DNA of 64,000 bases from NCBI RefSeq assembly GCF_036569345.1, contig NZ_DATCQT010000018.1:58800-122799 (forward strand), given 5' to 3'. Positions 35,308 through 44,258 of this stretch are shown piece by piece. The notes under the pieces are model-generated. The model made no database searches and was not told the origin of the DNA. It saw nothing but the letters and a program-made list of their open reading frames with translations. The DNA comes from Clostridium_AD sp036569345 (lineage in GTDB: Bacteria; Bacillota; Clostridia; Clostridiales; Clostridiaceae). Both the position numbers and the translations under genes were made by a program. The stretch's first letter is position 1. Every line of letters begins with the position of its first letter.

Positions 35308-36531
35308 ATGAATACTTCTGGAATAATTGTTGAATATAATCCATTACATAATGGTCATGTATATCATATTAATAAAACCAAAGAGCTTACAAATTGTGAT
35401 GTTTTAATTTGTGTTATGAGTGGAAATTTTACTCAACGTGGAATTCCATCGCTTATAGATAAATGGACAAAAACTAAAATGGCTCTAAATAATGGAGTAG
35501 ATTTAGTAATAGAACTTCCAACCATTTACAGTGTGTCCTCAGCAGAATTTTTTGCGTCTGGCGCATTAAGTCTTTTAAATAGCTTAGGCATAGTGGATAA
35601 TATTTGCTTTGGTAGTGAACATGGAGTTATTGATGACATATATAATATTTCGAATATATTACTTAAGGAGCCTATTGAATTTAAAACACTATTAAAAACT
35701 TATTTATCCAAAGGTATTGTGTACCCCTTGGCAAGGTCTAATGCACTTTATGACTATTTAATAAATTCAAACATGAGAACTTCAAACTTATTGTCAGGTA
35801 ATTTTTTAAATTCCTCTAATAATATATTAGGTATAGAGTATTGTAAAAGCTTAATAAAATTAGGAAGTTCTATTACACCTTACACCATAAAAAGAGAGGG
35901 TGGGCATTATAACAGTAATATTATGCAGAATGAGTTTTCAAGTGCTACTGCTATAAGAAAATTTATTAAAGAAAATGGTTCTTTAACAAAACTTAATGGT
36001 CATATTCCAATTTCAGTATTATCTGAACTTGAAAACTTACAAACTAAAAATTATAAATTTACATTTGAAGAATCCATGTTCCCATACATTAAACATAAAT
36101 CTGCTACATCAAAAAACTCTCTAGTAAATTTACCAGATGTATCTGAAGGACTTGATAACAGGATTATTAGATCATTACAAAATAATTTAAACTACTCAAG
36201 TACACTTGAAGATATAAAAACCAAAAGGTACACTTATACCCGGTTAAGTAGAATATTATGTCAATATTTTATAGGGTTTGATAACTATGACACCAAAAAA
36301 TTAAGATCAATTCCTTGTCCTTACGCTCGGATTTTGGGATTTAATTCAAATGGAAAATCAATTCTTAAATCTATGAAATCAAACAGTAGTATTCCACTTT
36401 ATACTAAAATGCCTAAAGACTTGAGTGAAATACTACAACTAGATATCCAGTCTACAAGGGCTTACAACATTTTAAATAACAGTATTGGACCTAATAGTGA
36501 TTATTTGATATCCCCTATCATTCTAAGTTAA
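35308..36531 (+). CDS. tmcAL: tRNA(Met) cytidine acetate ligase TmcAL (YlbM)
   Basis: Nucleotidyltransferase-fold enzyme that uses acetate and ATP to make ac4C at the wobble base of elongator tRNA-Met. The N-terminal GIIVEYNPLHNGHVYHI carries the HxGH motif, followed by CVMSGNFTQRG and VIELPTIYSVSSAEFFASGA. It is 407 residues. The ATG has GAGGTGATTTA upstream. It is divergent from pta-ackA, whose product acetate is its substrate. Confidence 0.93.
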   Translation: MNTSGIIVEYNPLHNGHVYHINKTKELTNCDVLICVMSGNFTQRGIPSLIDKWTKTKMALNNGVDLVIELPTIYSVSSAEFFASGALSLLNSLGIVDNICFGSEHGVIDDIYNISNILLKEPIEFKTLLKTYLSKGIVYPLARSNALYDYLINSNMRTSNLLSGNFLNSSNNILGIEYCKSLIKLGSSITPYTIKREGGHYNSNIMQNEFSSATAIRKFIKENGSLTKLNGHIPISVLSELENLQTKNYKFTFEESMFPYIKHKSATSKNSLVNLPDVSEGLDNRIIRSLQNNLNYSSTLEDIKTKRYTYTRLSRILCQYFIGFDNYDTKKLRSIPCPYARILGFNSNGKSILKSMKSNSSIPLYTKMPKDLSEILQLDIQSTRAYNILNNSIGPNSDYLISPIILS

Positions 36532-36533
36532 AA

Positions 36534-36575
36534 ATAAATGCTACTATCTTTTATAGATAGTAGCATTTATTATAT
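36534..36575 (+). terminator. terminator after tmcAL
   Basis: A perfect 16-bp stem (ataaatgctactatct and its complement) with a five-base loop, followed by TATATTT. It starts two bases past the tmcAL stop. Confidence 0.8.
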
Positions 36576-36656
36576 TTAAAATTAATGTTTCCAATACATA
36601 AGTTTATTAGAGTTTAAATATATTTAATAAAGTAATACTTTAAAAGGGGTTTAGCA

Positions 36657-37835
36657 TTGAAATTACTGTTAATTATATTATTAATTTTAATAATACTATT
36701 ATTGTTTAAACTATTTAGAAATTTAAAAATAAATCTAATAATAACATTAATTTGTTCGTTTATTATTATTCAGATAATATTAGCACCAAATATATGTATA
36801 CAGTACGCAATATCTGGTGCAAAATTGTTTTTTAATGCAATTTTCCCTTCGCTTTTTCCATTTTTAGTTATAATTAATATTATAATAAGTTATGATGGCA
36901 TTCGCATTTATTCTAAATTATTGGGAAATCTAATTTGCAAACCATTAAAACTACCAAAAGAATGTAATTTTGCGCTTTTAGTTAGTGTTTTATGTGGTTA
37001 TCCTTTAGGCGCAAGGTATACTTGTGATTTGTACGAGAAAAATATAATTGATTTAGTGACTTGTGAAAGATTACTAAACATCGCCTCTAATGCAAGTCCC
37101 TTATTTATTATGGGTGCAGTAGGTACTTCTATGATGTTAAGTCCTAAAATTGGTTATATATTATTACTATCTAATATTCTATCATGTTTATTTATGGGAC
37201 TTATACTTCCCTCAAAAAAACCTTATTTTAAAATTAAAAATCGAAGTAGCAATTTTTCGAAAATAGATTCAACGTATTTAAATATTGGTATGATACTTAA
37301 AAGTAGTATTGAAGATGCTATTAAAAATTCCTTAAATATAGGTGGTTTTATAGTAGTATTCTCTGTACTAACAGGAATGATTAAAGACAATGTTTTATTC
37401 CACATTGCCCTCAATAGATTTTCTTTAATTATTGGATTCTCTGGCGACTTTATAGAAGGTTTATTACTCGGTATGCTAGAAATGACTAATGGATGTTATT
37501 TAATATCGTCAAGTAATTCAAGTCTATATGTAAAACTTCCAGTTCTAAGTTTTTTAATTGCTTTTAGTGGTTTGTCCATTATTTCTCAAGTTTATAGCTA
37601 TACCTCTAAATATGATGTCTCAATAAAAAAATATATAACTCGAAAATTCATTCAAGCTATAATTTCTTCAATTTTAACATTAATTTTATACTTCATTTTT
37701 CTACATACTTCATCTATTTTTACATTTAATAACATGGGTATATACAAAAGCAGTAATTTATGCTTACTAATATTAATAATTTTATTTTTTCCAATAGTAC
37801 TTATAAATATAATTAAACTATTTCATTCCTCTTAA
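36657..37835 (+). CDS. ylbJ: sporulation integral membrane protein YlbJ
   Basis: Polytopic membrane protein of 392 residues with two Gate/nucleoside-recognition-like regions. FPSLFPFLVIINII, CGYPLGARYTCDLYE and NASPLFIMGAVGTSMM are the family hallmarks. In Bacillus ylbJ is transcribed by sigma-E in the mother cell and needed for a normal spore coat or cortex. The start is TTG with AAGGGG seven bases before it. Its 3' end overlaps the convergent gene by 18 bases. The spoVM gene elsewhere in the window supports a spore former. Confidence 0.9.
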   Translation: MKLLLIILLILIILLLFKLFRNLKINLIITLICSFIIIQIILAPNICIQYAISGAKLFFNAIFPSLFPFLVIINIIISYDGIRIYSKLLGNLICKPLKLPKECNFALLVSVLCGYPLGARYTCDLYEKNIIDLVTCERLLNIASNASPLFIMGAVGTSMMLSPKIGYILLLSNILSCLFMGLILPSKKPYFKIKNRSSNFSKIDSTYLNIGMILKSSIEDAIKNSLNIGGFIVVFSVLTGMIKDNVLFHIALNRFSLIIGFSGDFIEGLLLGMLEMTNGCYLISSSNSSLYVKLPVLSFLIAFSGLSIISQVYSYTSKYDVSIKKYITRKFIQAIISSILTLILYFIFLHTSSIFTFNNMGIYKSSNLCLLILIILFFPIVLINIIKLFHSS

Positions 37836-38342
37836 TTCTTTTACATTTTCTCTTATTGAAGTTGTTGTATCTGTAACTTCTCCCTGCAGAGATATTAAAA
37901 ATTCTTGAACATCACCTTTAATCTTATGAAGCATTTTCTGCCCTTTTAACTCAATTTCTTTATCCAATTGAGATAGTATTTCATCCGCATAGTCTTTAGC
38001 TCCAAGTCTCATGATTTTACCATCTCTTTGAGCTGATGCTATAATTTCTTCTGACCTTGTCTGTGCTTCTTTAACTAGGTCTTGCTTTTCTACTCTTCTT
38101 CTTATTTTATCAATAGTCTCTTCCTCAAAAATCTTAGCCTGTTTCTTCGCATCAACAAGAATTCGTTCTTTTTCATCGCAAATCCACTGGGCTTTCTTAA
38201 ACTCATCTGGCAAATGATTTATTATTTGATCTACTATATCTAATATCTCTTTTTTATTTATAACCGACTTACCAGTAACAGGTATTTTAGATGAACTTTC
38301 TATAATTCCTTGGAGATATTCTAATAGTTTTATAACATCCAT
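37818..38342 (-). CDS. coiled-coil protein, V-ATPase-subunit-like, unknown function
   Basis: A 174-residue charged protein, almost wholly helical: an N-terminal MDVIKLLEYLQGIIESSSKIP segment, then long coiled coil (EFKKAQWICDEKERILVDAKKQAK...EEETIDKIRRRVE). No membrane segment or catalytic motif is visible. Homologues beside coaD are often labelled ATPase from weak similarity to ATP synthase stalk subunits; I would not infer an activity. The ATG has GGGGGG upstream and it follows coaD by nine bases. It overlaps ylbJ at its 3' end. Confidence 0.85.
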   Translation of the reverse strand: MDVIKLLEYLQGIIESSSKIPVTGKSVINKKEILDIVDQIINHLPDEFKKAQWICDEKERILVDAKKQAKIFEEETIDKIRRRVEKQDLVKEAQTRSEEIIASAQRDGKIMRLGAKDYADEILSQLDKEIELKGQKMLHKIKGDVQEFLISLQGEVTDTTTSIRENVKELRGMK

Positions 38343-38351
38343 ATTTCCCCC

Positions 38352-38834
38352 CTATTTAAAATTAATTTTCTTAATAATATCTGGAATGATTTCCTCAGGT
38401 ACTAACCCTTTAATACATCCTCCAAGCATAGCAACCTGTTTAACTGAAGAAGAACTTATATAACAATAATCTGTTTTTGTCATCATAAACACGGTTTCCT
38501 TACCTGGATCCAATTTATTATTCATTGATGCCATTTGAAACTCATACTCAAAATCTGAAACACTTCTGAGTCCTTTCACTATGACATTTACACCCTCTTT
38601 ATTCATTAGATGAACAAGTAAACCACTAAATTTTTTCACTTTCACATTAGGTAAATTTTTTACTACATTTTTTATTTGTTCCACTCTCTCGTCTACAGTA
38701 AATAGACACTTTTTCTCAGGGTTAACAACTACTCCTACGATTAATTCTTCAAAAACTCTAGACGCCCTCTTAATAATGTCTAAATGTCCATTTGTTATTG
38801 GATCAAAACTTCCAGGGCAAATTGCTTTTTTCAT
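38352..38834 (-). CDS. coaD: phosphopantetheine adenylyltransferase
   Basis: Fourth step of coenzyme A synthesis, which forms dephospho-CoA. The N-terminal CPGSFDPITNGHLDII (TxGH motif), KGLRSVSDFEYEFQM and the C-terminal ISSSSVKQVA are intact in 160 residues. The ATG has GGAGGCATAAC upstream. It follows rsmD by about 40 bases, a near-universal pair. The coaBC gene for earlier steps lies at 55.6 kb. Confidence 0.97.
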   Translation of the reverse strand: MKKAICPGSFDPITNGHLDIIKRASRVFEELIVGVVVNPEKKCLFTVDERVEQIKNVVKNLPNVKVKKFSGLLVHLMNKEGVNVIVKGLRSVSDFEYEFQMASMNNKLDPGKETVFMMTKTDYCYISSSSVKQVAMLGGCIKGLVPEEIIPDIIKKINFK

Positions 38835-38873
38835 GTTATGCCTCCATGTTTCCTCTGGGTTAGCTAATTTTTC

Positions 38874-39437
38874 TTAATTACTAGCTCCCTTATATTCGTA
38901 AAACAATACAGTAGTGTTACCATATTTTCTTGATCTTACAAGATGAATAATAGAATTCCCGTCATATATTTCTTCTGAAGAATCTATTTTACAAACAATT
39001 AATCCATCTTTCTTTAATAGACTATTTGTTGTTATAATCTCAATAGCGGGTGGAATCATGTCCTTGGCATATGGTGGATCTATAAAAATTAAATCAAATA
39101 CAACTTTTTCATCCGCAAATTGTTGCATATATTTATATGTATCACCTTTTAAACATTTACATTTATCATTAAACTTTAAATTATCGACATTTTTTTGCAA
39201 CATCTCAAAGGTAGTATCGCCCATATCTATTAAATAACAAATCGCCGCTCCTCTGCTTGCTGCCTCAAGTCCCAAGCTTCCAGTACCTGAAAACATATCA
39301 ACCACTACGGCATGTGGCAATTTATTTTGGATTATACTAAATATAGATTCTTTAACTCTATCTAATGTGGGCCTCGTTCCCATCCCCACAGGTGACAATA
39401 ACTTTCTTCCTCTTGCACTTCCTGCAATAATTCTCAT
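38874..39437 (-). CDS. rsmD: 16S rRNA (guanine-966-N2) methyltransferase RsmD
   Basis: SAM-dependent methyltransferase of 187 residues acting on the 30S subunit. MRIIAGSARGRKLL begins the protein, then TRPTLDRVKESIFSII, the SAM loop DMFSGTGSLGLEAASRG and catalytic IDPPY. I start at the ATG at 39437 with GGAGG nine bases upstream; the longer frame contributes no conserved residues. It lies between recG and coaD. Confidence 0.94.
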   Translation of the reverse strand: MRIIAGSARGRKLLSPVGMGTRPTLDRVKESIFSIIQNKLPHAVVVDMFSGTGSLGLEAASRGAAICYLIDMGDTTFEMLQKNVDNLKFNDKCKCLKGDTYKYMQQFADEKVVFDLIFIDPPYAKDMIPPAIEIITTNSLLKKDGLIVCKIDSSEEIYDGNSIIHLVRSRKYGNTTVLFYEYKGASN

Positions 39438-39514
39438 ATGTTTATTCCTCCATCTAAGCAAGTTTCGATAATATTTTATCATATATATATAATATATACA
39501 AAACTATTTTTTCC

Positions 39515-41551
39515 TTAATTGAAACAAATATAGCTAGAACTTTTCTCAATTTTTTCTATTATTTCATTCTTTAGCTTCACGTCTTCGATATTATTACTTT
39601 GTATTAACCTTTTCGCTTCATTATTTGCAAGTTTTAAAATATCAAAATCTTCAATTACATCTGCTAAAATTAAACCTGATTCACCATGCTGGTGTGTACC
39701 AAACAATTCTCCCGCACCCCTGGTTTTTAAATCTTCTTCAGCAATAAAAAAGCCATCATTACTTTTTATCATTATTTGAATCCTTTTTCTCACTATATTG
39801 TTTGTGATATTAGCAAGTAGTATACAATAGGACTTATGTACTCCTCTTCCTACCCTTCCTCTGAGTTGATGGAGTTGTGCAAGGCCAAATCTTTCTGAGT
39901 TTTCGATTATCATAACTGTAGCATTGGGTACATTTACACCAACTTCAATTACTGTGGTAGAAATTAACGCCTTAATTTCACCTGTTTTAAATTTATCCAT
40001 AATTTCATTTTTAAGTTTACTCGGCATTTTACCATATACCATCCCTATTTCTATAGAACTAAACTGTTCCTTTTTTAATTTTTCATAAAGAGTCTGGACT
40101 GAACTTAACTTCATTTCTTCATTTTCTTCAACAAGTGGACAAACCACGTATACTTGTCTTCCCTTTTTAATTTGGTTTAGAGCAAATTCGTACACTTTTC
40201 CACTAGTTTTCATACTCTCATAGGATGTATCAATGTTTTGCCTTCCTGGTGGCAATTCATCTATAATGGATACATCTAAATCACCATATAAATATAAAGA
40301 TAGTGTTCTCGGAATGGGAGTAGCTGTCATTACAAGAATATCTATATTTTTACCTTTATTCGAAAATTTATTTCTCTGCGATACCCCAAACCGATGTTGC
40401 TCATCGGTAACAATCATGCCTAAGTTCTTAAATCCCACATTATCTTCAATAAGCGCATGAGTTCCAACAATAATATCTATTGTTCCATTTTTTAATTCCT
40501 GTTTAATCAATTCTTTATTTTTATTCGTTGTACTTCCACTTAATATTTGTATTTTTAATGAAAAATCTTTTAATACATTTTGAATTTCTTCATAATGTTG
40601 TTTTGCTAGGATTTCAGTTGGAGCCATCATAGCCGCTTGGTACCCGTTTTTCACAACATTAAACATAGTAATAATAGCCACTATAGTTTTACCACTTCCA
40701 ACATCCCCTTGTAAAAGTCGATTCATACCTACATCTTTCTTTTGATCTATTAGAATTTCTCGCACAACCTTACTTTGTGCCTTTGTAAGCTCATATGGAA
40801 GCGCATTTTTAAGTGTTGTAAGTTCTGGAGCTATTTTAAATTGAATGCCACTATTACGTGATTTTATAAACTCTTTTAACATTAATATCTTTAATGAATA
40901 CGTAAATAATTCTTGGAATTTAAGTCTCCTTCTTGACTCATTAAGGAGTTCTATACTTTTAGGACTATGTATATTACGAGTAGCATCATCTAAAGAACAA
41001 AAAGAATATTTTTCCACAAGCCATTTTGGAAAATTATCTGTTATTTCAATATTACAAAGTACATCAGATATAATTTTATTAAAAAAATTATTAGTAATAT
41101 TATTTTTAAGTGGATACTTGGCAATCATTGTATTTGTATCCATTGATGTATTTTTTACAATTTTAGGATTCATAATTGTGATTTCTTCCTTGAATTTGTT
41201 AACTTTTCCTGTAATAATATAATTACTTGAAATTTTAAAACTATTTTTTGCATATCTTTGATTAAACCATTTACCTTTAAATCTGTTATCCCCTTGGCAA
41301 AAAACTACAGTAGAAAGAGTTTTATTATTTTTTAATCTAGCATCTTTTAATATATTTAACACATTGCACTCTACAATGACTTTTTCACCCTCTACGCAAT
41401 CTAAAATGCTCACCTTTGCGAATACATTCTCATAATCTCGTGGGAAATATAATAATAGATCTAAAATGCTAAAAATCCCACATTTATTTAAATTTTCTGC
41501 CATTTTAGGTCCAACGCCCTTTATATATTTTATATCGCTATAAGTATTCAC
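39515..41551 (-). CDS. recG: ATP-dependent DNA helicase RecG
   Basis: Branch-migration helicase for fork reversal. The N-terminal wedge OB domain is followed by Walker A LLQGDVGSGKTIVA at about 285, DEQH, TATPIPRTL and the TRG motif near the C-terminus (LAQLHQLRGRVGRG...AEEDLKTRGAGELFG). I start at the GTG at 41551 (678 residues), with GGAG eight bases upstream; two further GTGs upstream overlap that site. It lies about 105 bases after fakA. Confidence 0.96.
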   Translation of the reverse strand: MNTYSDIKYIKGVGPKMAENLNKCGIFSILDLLLYFPRDYENVFAKVSILDCVEGEKVIVECNVLNILKDARLKNNKTLSTVVFCQGDNRFKGKWFNQRYAKNSFKISSNYIITGKVNKFKEEITIMNPKIVKNTSMDTNTMIAKYPLKNNITNNFFNKIISDVLCNIEITDNFPKWLVEKYSFCSLDDATRNIHSPKSIELLNESRRRLKFQELFTYSLKILMLKEFIKSRNSGIQFKIAPELTTLKNALPYELTKAQSKVVREILIDQKKDVGMNRLLQGDVGSGKTIVAIITMFNVVKNGYQAAMMAPTEILAKQHYEEIQNVLKDFSLKIQILSGSTTNKNKELIKQELKNGTIDIIVGTHALIEDNVGFKNLGMIVTDEQHRFGVSQRNKFSNKGKNIDILVMTATPIPRTLSLYLYGDLDVSIIDELPPGRQNIDTSYESMKTSGKVYEFALNQIKKGRQVYVVCPLVEENEEMKLSSVQTLYEKLKKEQFSSIEIGMVYGKMPSKLKNEIMDKFKTGEIKALISTTVIEVGVNVPNATVMIIENSERFGLAQLHQLRGRVGRGVHKSYCILLANITNNIVRKRIQIMIKSNDGFFIAEEDLKTRGAGELFGTHQHGESGLILADVIEDFDILKLANNEAKRLIQSNNIEDVKLKNEIIEKIEKSSSYICFN

Positions 41552-41638
41552 AAACACCACTCCAAAATAATATTTTAATAATAGCCCTGTTTGTTTTAGA
41601 TTAAAATAGATAATTAAAACTTATAACTCTGATATAAG

Positions 41639-41660
41639 AAAAAAAGCCCTAAGGCTTTTA
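41639..41660 (-). terminator. terminator overlapping the fakA stop codon
   Basis: On the minus strand AAAAGCC-TTAG-GGCTTTTTTTC. The fakA TAA (41658-41660) is at the stem base. Confidence 0.85.
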
Positions 41661-43298
41661 TTCAACTGACGCAATAAAATAATATAATGGTTGTTTACCA
41701 TTATAATATTGAATGTCTATATCTGGATATTTAAGCTCTAAAGCAGAGATAAACTCCTCAACATCGCTTGTTATGCAATCTTCACCATAGAAAATTGTAA
41801 TAAGCTCGCTATCCTTTGTAATCATACTATCTATTATATCCGAGCAAACTTTGTAAATATCTGTTCCAACTTCTTTAATGTTTTGCTCAATAAGCCCTAA
41901 GATGTTTCCTTCTTTAATTACTTTACCATCTGTTTCAGTGTCTTTAACTGCATAGGTTACAGATGCTGTTGCAACATTCTTTATTGCTTCTTTTAATGTG
42001 TTTTCGTTTTCTTCTACACTAACTTCCGCATTGAAAAGTGTCACGGCAGTAATCCCTTGTGGAATAGTTCTAGAAGGAATAACAATTACATTTTTGTCTG
42101 ACAGTTCAACTGCTTGCAACGCTGCCATAAGTATGTTCTTATTGTTGGGCAATACGAATATGTTTTCTGCGTTGATTTTATTAATACTCTCTAATATATC
42201 TTGTGTGCTCGGATTCATGGTTTGCCCACCTTGTATTACCACATCCACACCTAAATCCTCAAAAATGTTTTTAATACCTTCTCCAAGTGCAACAGATACA
42301 AATCCATATTTTTTATTTTCTATAATATCTTCTTTTACGGTTTCTCTGTTTTCCTCATTGGATATTCCTAATAAATTTTTGTGTTGCTCTCTCATGTTTT
42401 CAATTTTCACCTTAAAAAGTTCACCAAGGGTTATTACTTTTGAAAGTACAAGACCTGGATCATTTGTATGTATATGAATTTTAAGAAACTCATCTTGCGA
42501 AACTACAACCATTGAGTCTCCAATTTTCTCTAAATATTTTTTTAGTTTATTAGTATCAACATTCTTCGCAATAACTAACAATTCTGTACAGTATCCAAAC
42601 TTTATATCTACAGGTATAGCTGCGCCTGCAGATGATATTGGTTCTGATTTAGTACTCTGATCATCCGATTTAATTGTTGCTTTCATATTATTACTTAATG
42701 CTTCATACATTCCTTTAAACAGTATTAGAAGTCCCATGCCACCTGCATCAACTACTTTTGCTTCTTTTAGTGCTGGAAGCATATCTGGAGTTTTATCGAG
42801 CATAATTTCACTTTGCTTGCAAACTTCCTCCATCAGTGCAACTACATTTTCCTGCTCGCAATTGACTGCACTTTCACCAGCTGTTTTAATAATAGTTAAA
42901 ATAGTTCCTTCAGTAGGTCTCATAACAGCCTTATATGCAAATTTGGCACCTTCTAAAATACTTTTAGCAAATTCCTGAGTCGTAGCTTCGCCTTTGCCTT
43001 CTAGTCCTTTTGAAATGCCCCTAAATATTTGTGATAGTATAACTCCAGAATTACCTCTTGCACCCATCAGCGCGCCCCTAGCAAGCTTTTGTGCTATCTC
43101 ACTAATAGACTCTGTTGACATACTATCAATTTCTCTCACTGCCGATTTAAATGTCATTGACATATTAGTGCCTGTATCTCCATCTGGAACTGGAAATACA
43201 TTTAGTGAATTCACATATTCTTTTTCATCTTCTAGTCTATTGGATGCATTTATTACCATATTTCTAAAATGCTGTCCGTTAATTTTTAAGTACTTCAC
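41658..43298 (-). CDS. fakA: DAK-domain fatty acid kinase catalytic subunit (FakA/YloV)
   Basis: DhaL/DAK-type protein of 546 residues that phosphorylates FakB-bound fatty acids in Gram-positives. The N-terminal NVFPVPDGDTGTNMS and ARGALMGARGNSGVILSQI are the metal-ATP binding motifs, and the C-terminal DegV-like region is present (PGLVLSKVITLGELFKVKIENM). No FakB gene is in the window. The start is GTG after GGGGGG. It follows the Asp23-family gene by 14 bases, the usual yloU-yloV pair. Confidence 0.93.
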   Translation of the reverse strand: MKYLKINGQHFRNMVINASNRLEDEKEYVNSLNVFPVPDGDTGTNMSMTFKSAVREIDSMSTESISEIAQKLARGALMGARGNSGVILSQIFRGISKGLEGKGEATTQEFAKSILEGAKFAYKAVMRPTEGTILTIIKTAGESAVNCEQENVVALMEEVCKQSEIMLDKTPDMLPALKEAKVVDAGGMGLLILFKGMYEALSNNMKATIKSDDQSTKSEPISSAGAAIPVDIKFGYCTELLVIAKNVDTNKLKKYLEKIGDSMVVVSQDEFLKIHIHTNDPGLVLSKVITLGELFKVKIENMREQHKNLLGISNEENRETVKEDIIENKKYGFVSVALGEGIKNIFEDLGVDVVIQGGQTMNPSTQDILESINKINAENIFVLPNNKNILMAALQAVELSDKNVIVIPSRTIPQGITAVTLFNAEVSVEENENTLKEAIKNVATASVTYAVKDTETDGKVIKEGNILGLIEQNIKEVGTDIYKVCSDIIDSMITKDSELITIFYGEDCITSDVEEFISALELKYPDIDIQYYNGKQPLYYFIASVE

Positions 43299-43311
43299 TG
43301 TATATCCCCCC

Positions 43312-43662
43312 CTAAACCCTTACACCTTGGACGTTTACAGTAATTTCTGCAACCTTTAGTCCTGTATAGTTTTCAACATTATATCTTGTCTTTTGAATTA
43401 TATTATTTGCTATTACAGATATTTTTGTGCCATATTCAACTATTATATATAATTCAATAAAGAGTTTATTTTCCTTAGAATTAATTTTAACTCCTTTGTT
43501 TAAACCATCGCTCTTAATTAATTGCCAAAATCCGTCCTTGGCATCTTTAAGTGCCATTCCCACAACTCCATAACACTCTGTTGTAGAAATTCCAACTATA
43601 TTAGCTAATGCTTCCTCTGAATAATATATAATACCATTCTCGCTTGTAATATTACCTTTCAT
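43312..43662 (-). CDS. Asp23/Gls24 family protein (YloU)
   Basis: A 116-residue Asp23-family protein with GIIYYSEEALANIVGISTTECYGVVGMA and FIELYIIVEYGTKI. Relatives bind the membrane through AmaP or pair with FakA; the exact job of YloU is not settled. The ATG has AAGGAGGAATTAAA upstream. Its promoter at 43694-43722 overlaps a 23-bp dyad. It is divergent from rpmB. Confidence 0.92.
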   Translation of the reverse strand: MKGNITSENGIIYYSEEALANIVGISTTECYGVVGMALKDAKDGFWQLIKSDGLNKGVKINSKENKLFIELYIIVEYGTKISVIANNIIQKTRYNVENYTGLKVAEITVNVQGVRV

Positions 43663-43684
43663 TTTAATTCCTCCTTATACCACT

Positions 43685-43722
43685 ATATAGATTATTTTAA
43701 TCTATATCACCAATTTATTCAA
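43685..43722 (-). promoter_or_regulatory. promoter of the Asp23-fakA operon with operator-like dyad
   Basis: Minus strand: -35 TTGAAT (43717-43722), 17-bp spacer, -10 TAAAAT (43694-43699). A perfect inverted repeat, ATATAGATTA-TTT-TAATCTATAT at 43685-43707, covers the -10 and likely start. A repressor site is plausible; the regulator is unknown. Confidence 0.65.
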
Positions 43723-43771
43723 CAAAATTAATTTTATAATTACCTTTATTACTAATAATTCCTCATTTCAC

Positions 43772-43801
43772 TTGCAAGAGTAGTTATATCTATGTTACAA
43801 T
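43772..43801 (+). promoter_or_regulatory. promoter of rpmB
   Basis: Plus strand: -35 TTGCAA (43772-43777), 18-bp spacer, -10 TACAAT (43796-43801). The leader of about 50 bases contains a GAAG-N8-CTTC hairpin just ahead of AGGAGG. Confidence 0.6.
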
Positions 43802-43858
43802 AATGCGTGTTTCAATTGAGAAGATTTTATTCTTCATAGTCTTAAGGAGGTGTTTTCA

Positions 43859-44050
43859 TTGTCAAGAAAATGCGAAATATGCAATAAAGGTGTAGTTTCA
43901 GGAAGCCAATATAGTCATTCACACCGTGAATCAAAGAGAAAATGGGCTCCGAATATTCAAAAGGTTAAAGCTATAGTTAGCGGAACGCCTAAATCTATAC
44001 ATGTATGTACTAGATGTCTTCGTTCAGGTAAAGTACAACGTGCTATATAA
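43859..44050 (+). CDS. rpmB: 50S ribosomal protein L28
   Basis: Ribosomal protein L28, 63 residues, with zinc ligands CEIC...CTRC and the QYSHSHRESKRKWAPNIQKVKA core. I start at the TTG at 43859: AGGAGG is eight bases upstream and MSRKCEICNKG is the family N-terminus; a GTG at 43850 is in frame but abuts the Shine-Dalgarno site. It stands alone on the plus strand between spoVM and the Asp23 gene, as in Bacillus. Confidence 0.97.
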   Translation: MSRKCEICNKGVVSGSQYSHSHRESKRKWAPNIQKVKAIVSGTPKSIHVCTRCLRSGKVQRAI

Positions 44051-44063
44051 GTAAGAAATAAAG

Positions 44064-44088
44064 ATGCAGCCTAGTAGCTGCATTTTTT
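44064..44088. terminator. terminator between rpmB and spoVM
   Basis: ATGCAGC (44064-44070) pairs with GCTGCAT (44077-44083) around six bases, followed by TTTTTT on the plus strand. On the minus strand CTTTATTTC follows, so it may also serve spoVM. Confidence 0.85.
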
Positions 44089-44146
44089 ATTTATTTCTAC
44101 ACCTATAAATTCCTAATATTCCTTGAAATCATTAAAAACTTCTATG

Positions 44147-44215
44147 TTATTTTCGTAAAAAAAATCTAATTATTCGAGACATAAATCTCGGTAATTTAAT
44201 AGCCATAATTTTCAT
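44147..44215 (-). CDS. spoVM: stage V sporulation protein SpoVM (22-residue peptide)
   Basis: A 22-codon gene. The peptide begins MKIMAIKLPRF and continues MSRIIRFFLRK, an amphipathic helix with the proline at position 9 kept in SpoVM. In Bacillus, SpoVM senses the convex forespore membrane, anchors the SpoIVA coat base and is a target of FtsH. The ATG has GGAGG eight bases upstream. The position next to rpmB and downstream of rpe-thiN is exactly that of Bacillus spoVM. Its size makes it easy to miss in automatic annotation. Confidence 0.92.
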   Translation of the reverse strand: MKIMAIKLPRFMSRIIRFFLRK

Positions 44216-44258
44216 CTCTTCTGCCTCCTAAAAAATATATTTAAAAATTCTAATAAAA

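Noticed and set aside
41998..42477. 159-codon plus-strand open frame, with others of 80-121 codons at 42736-43359
   Set aside because: All antisense to fakA, rich in Ser and Phe, no motif or start signal. Treated as shadows.
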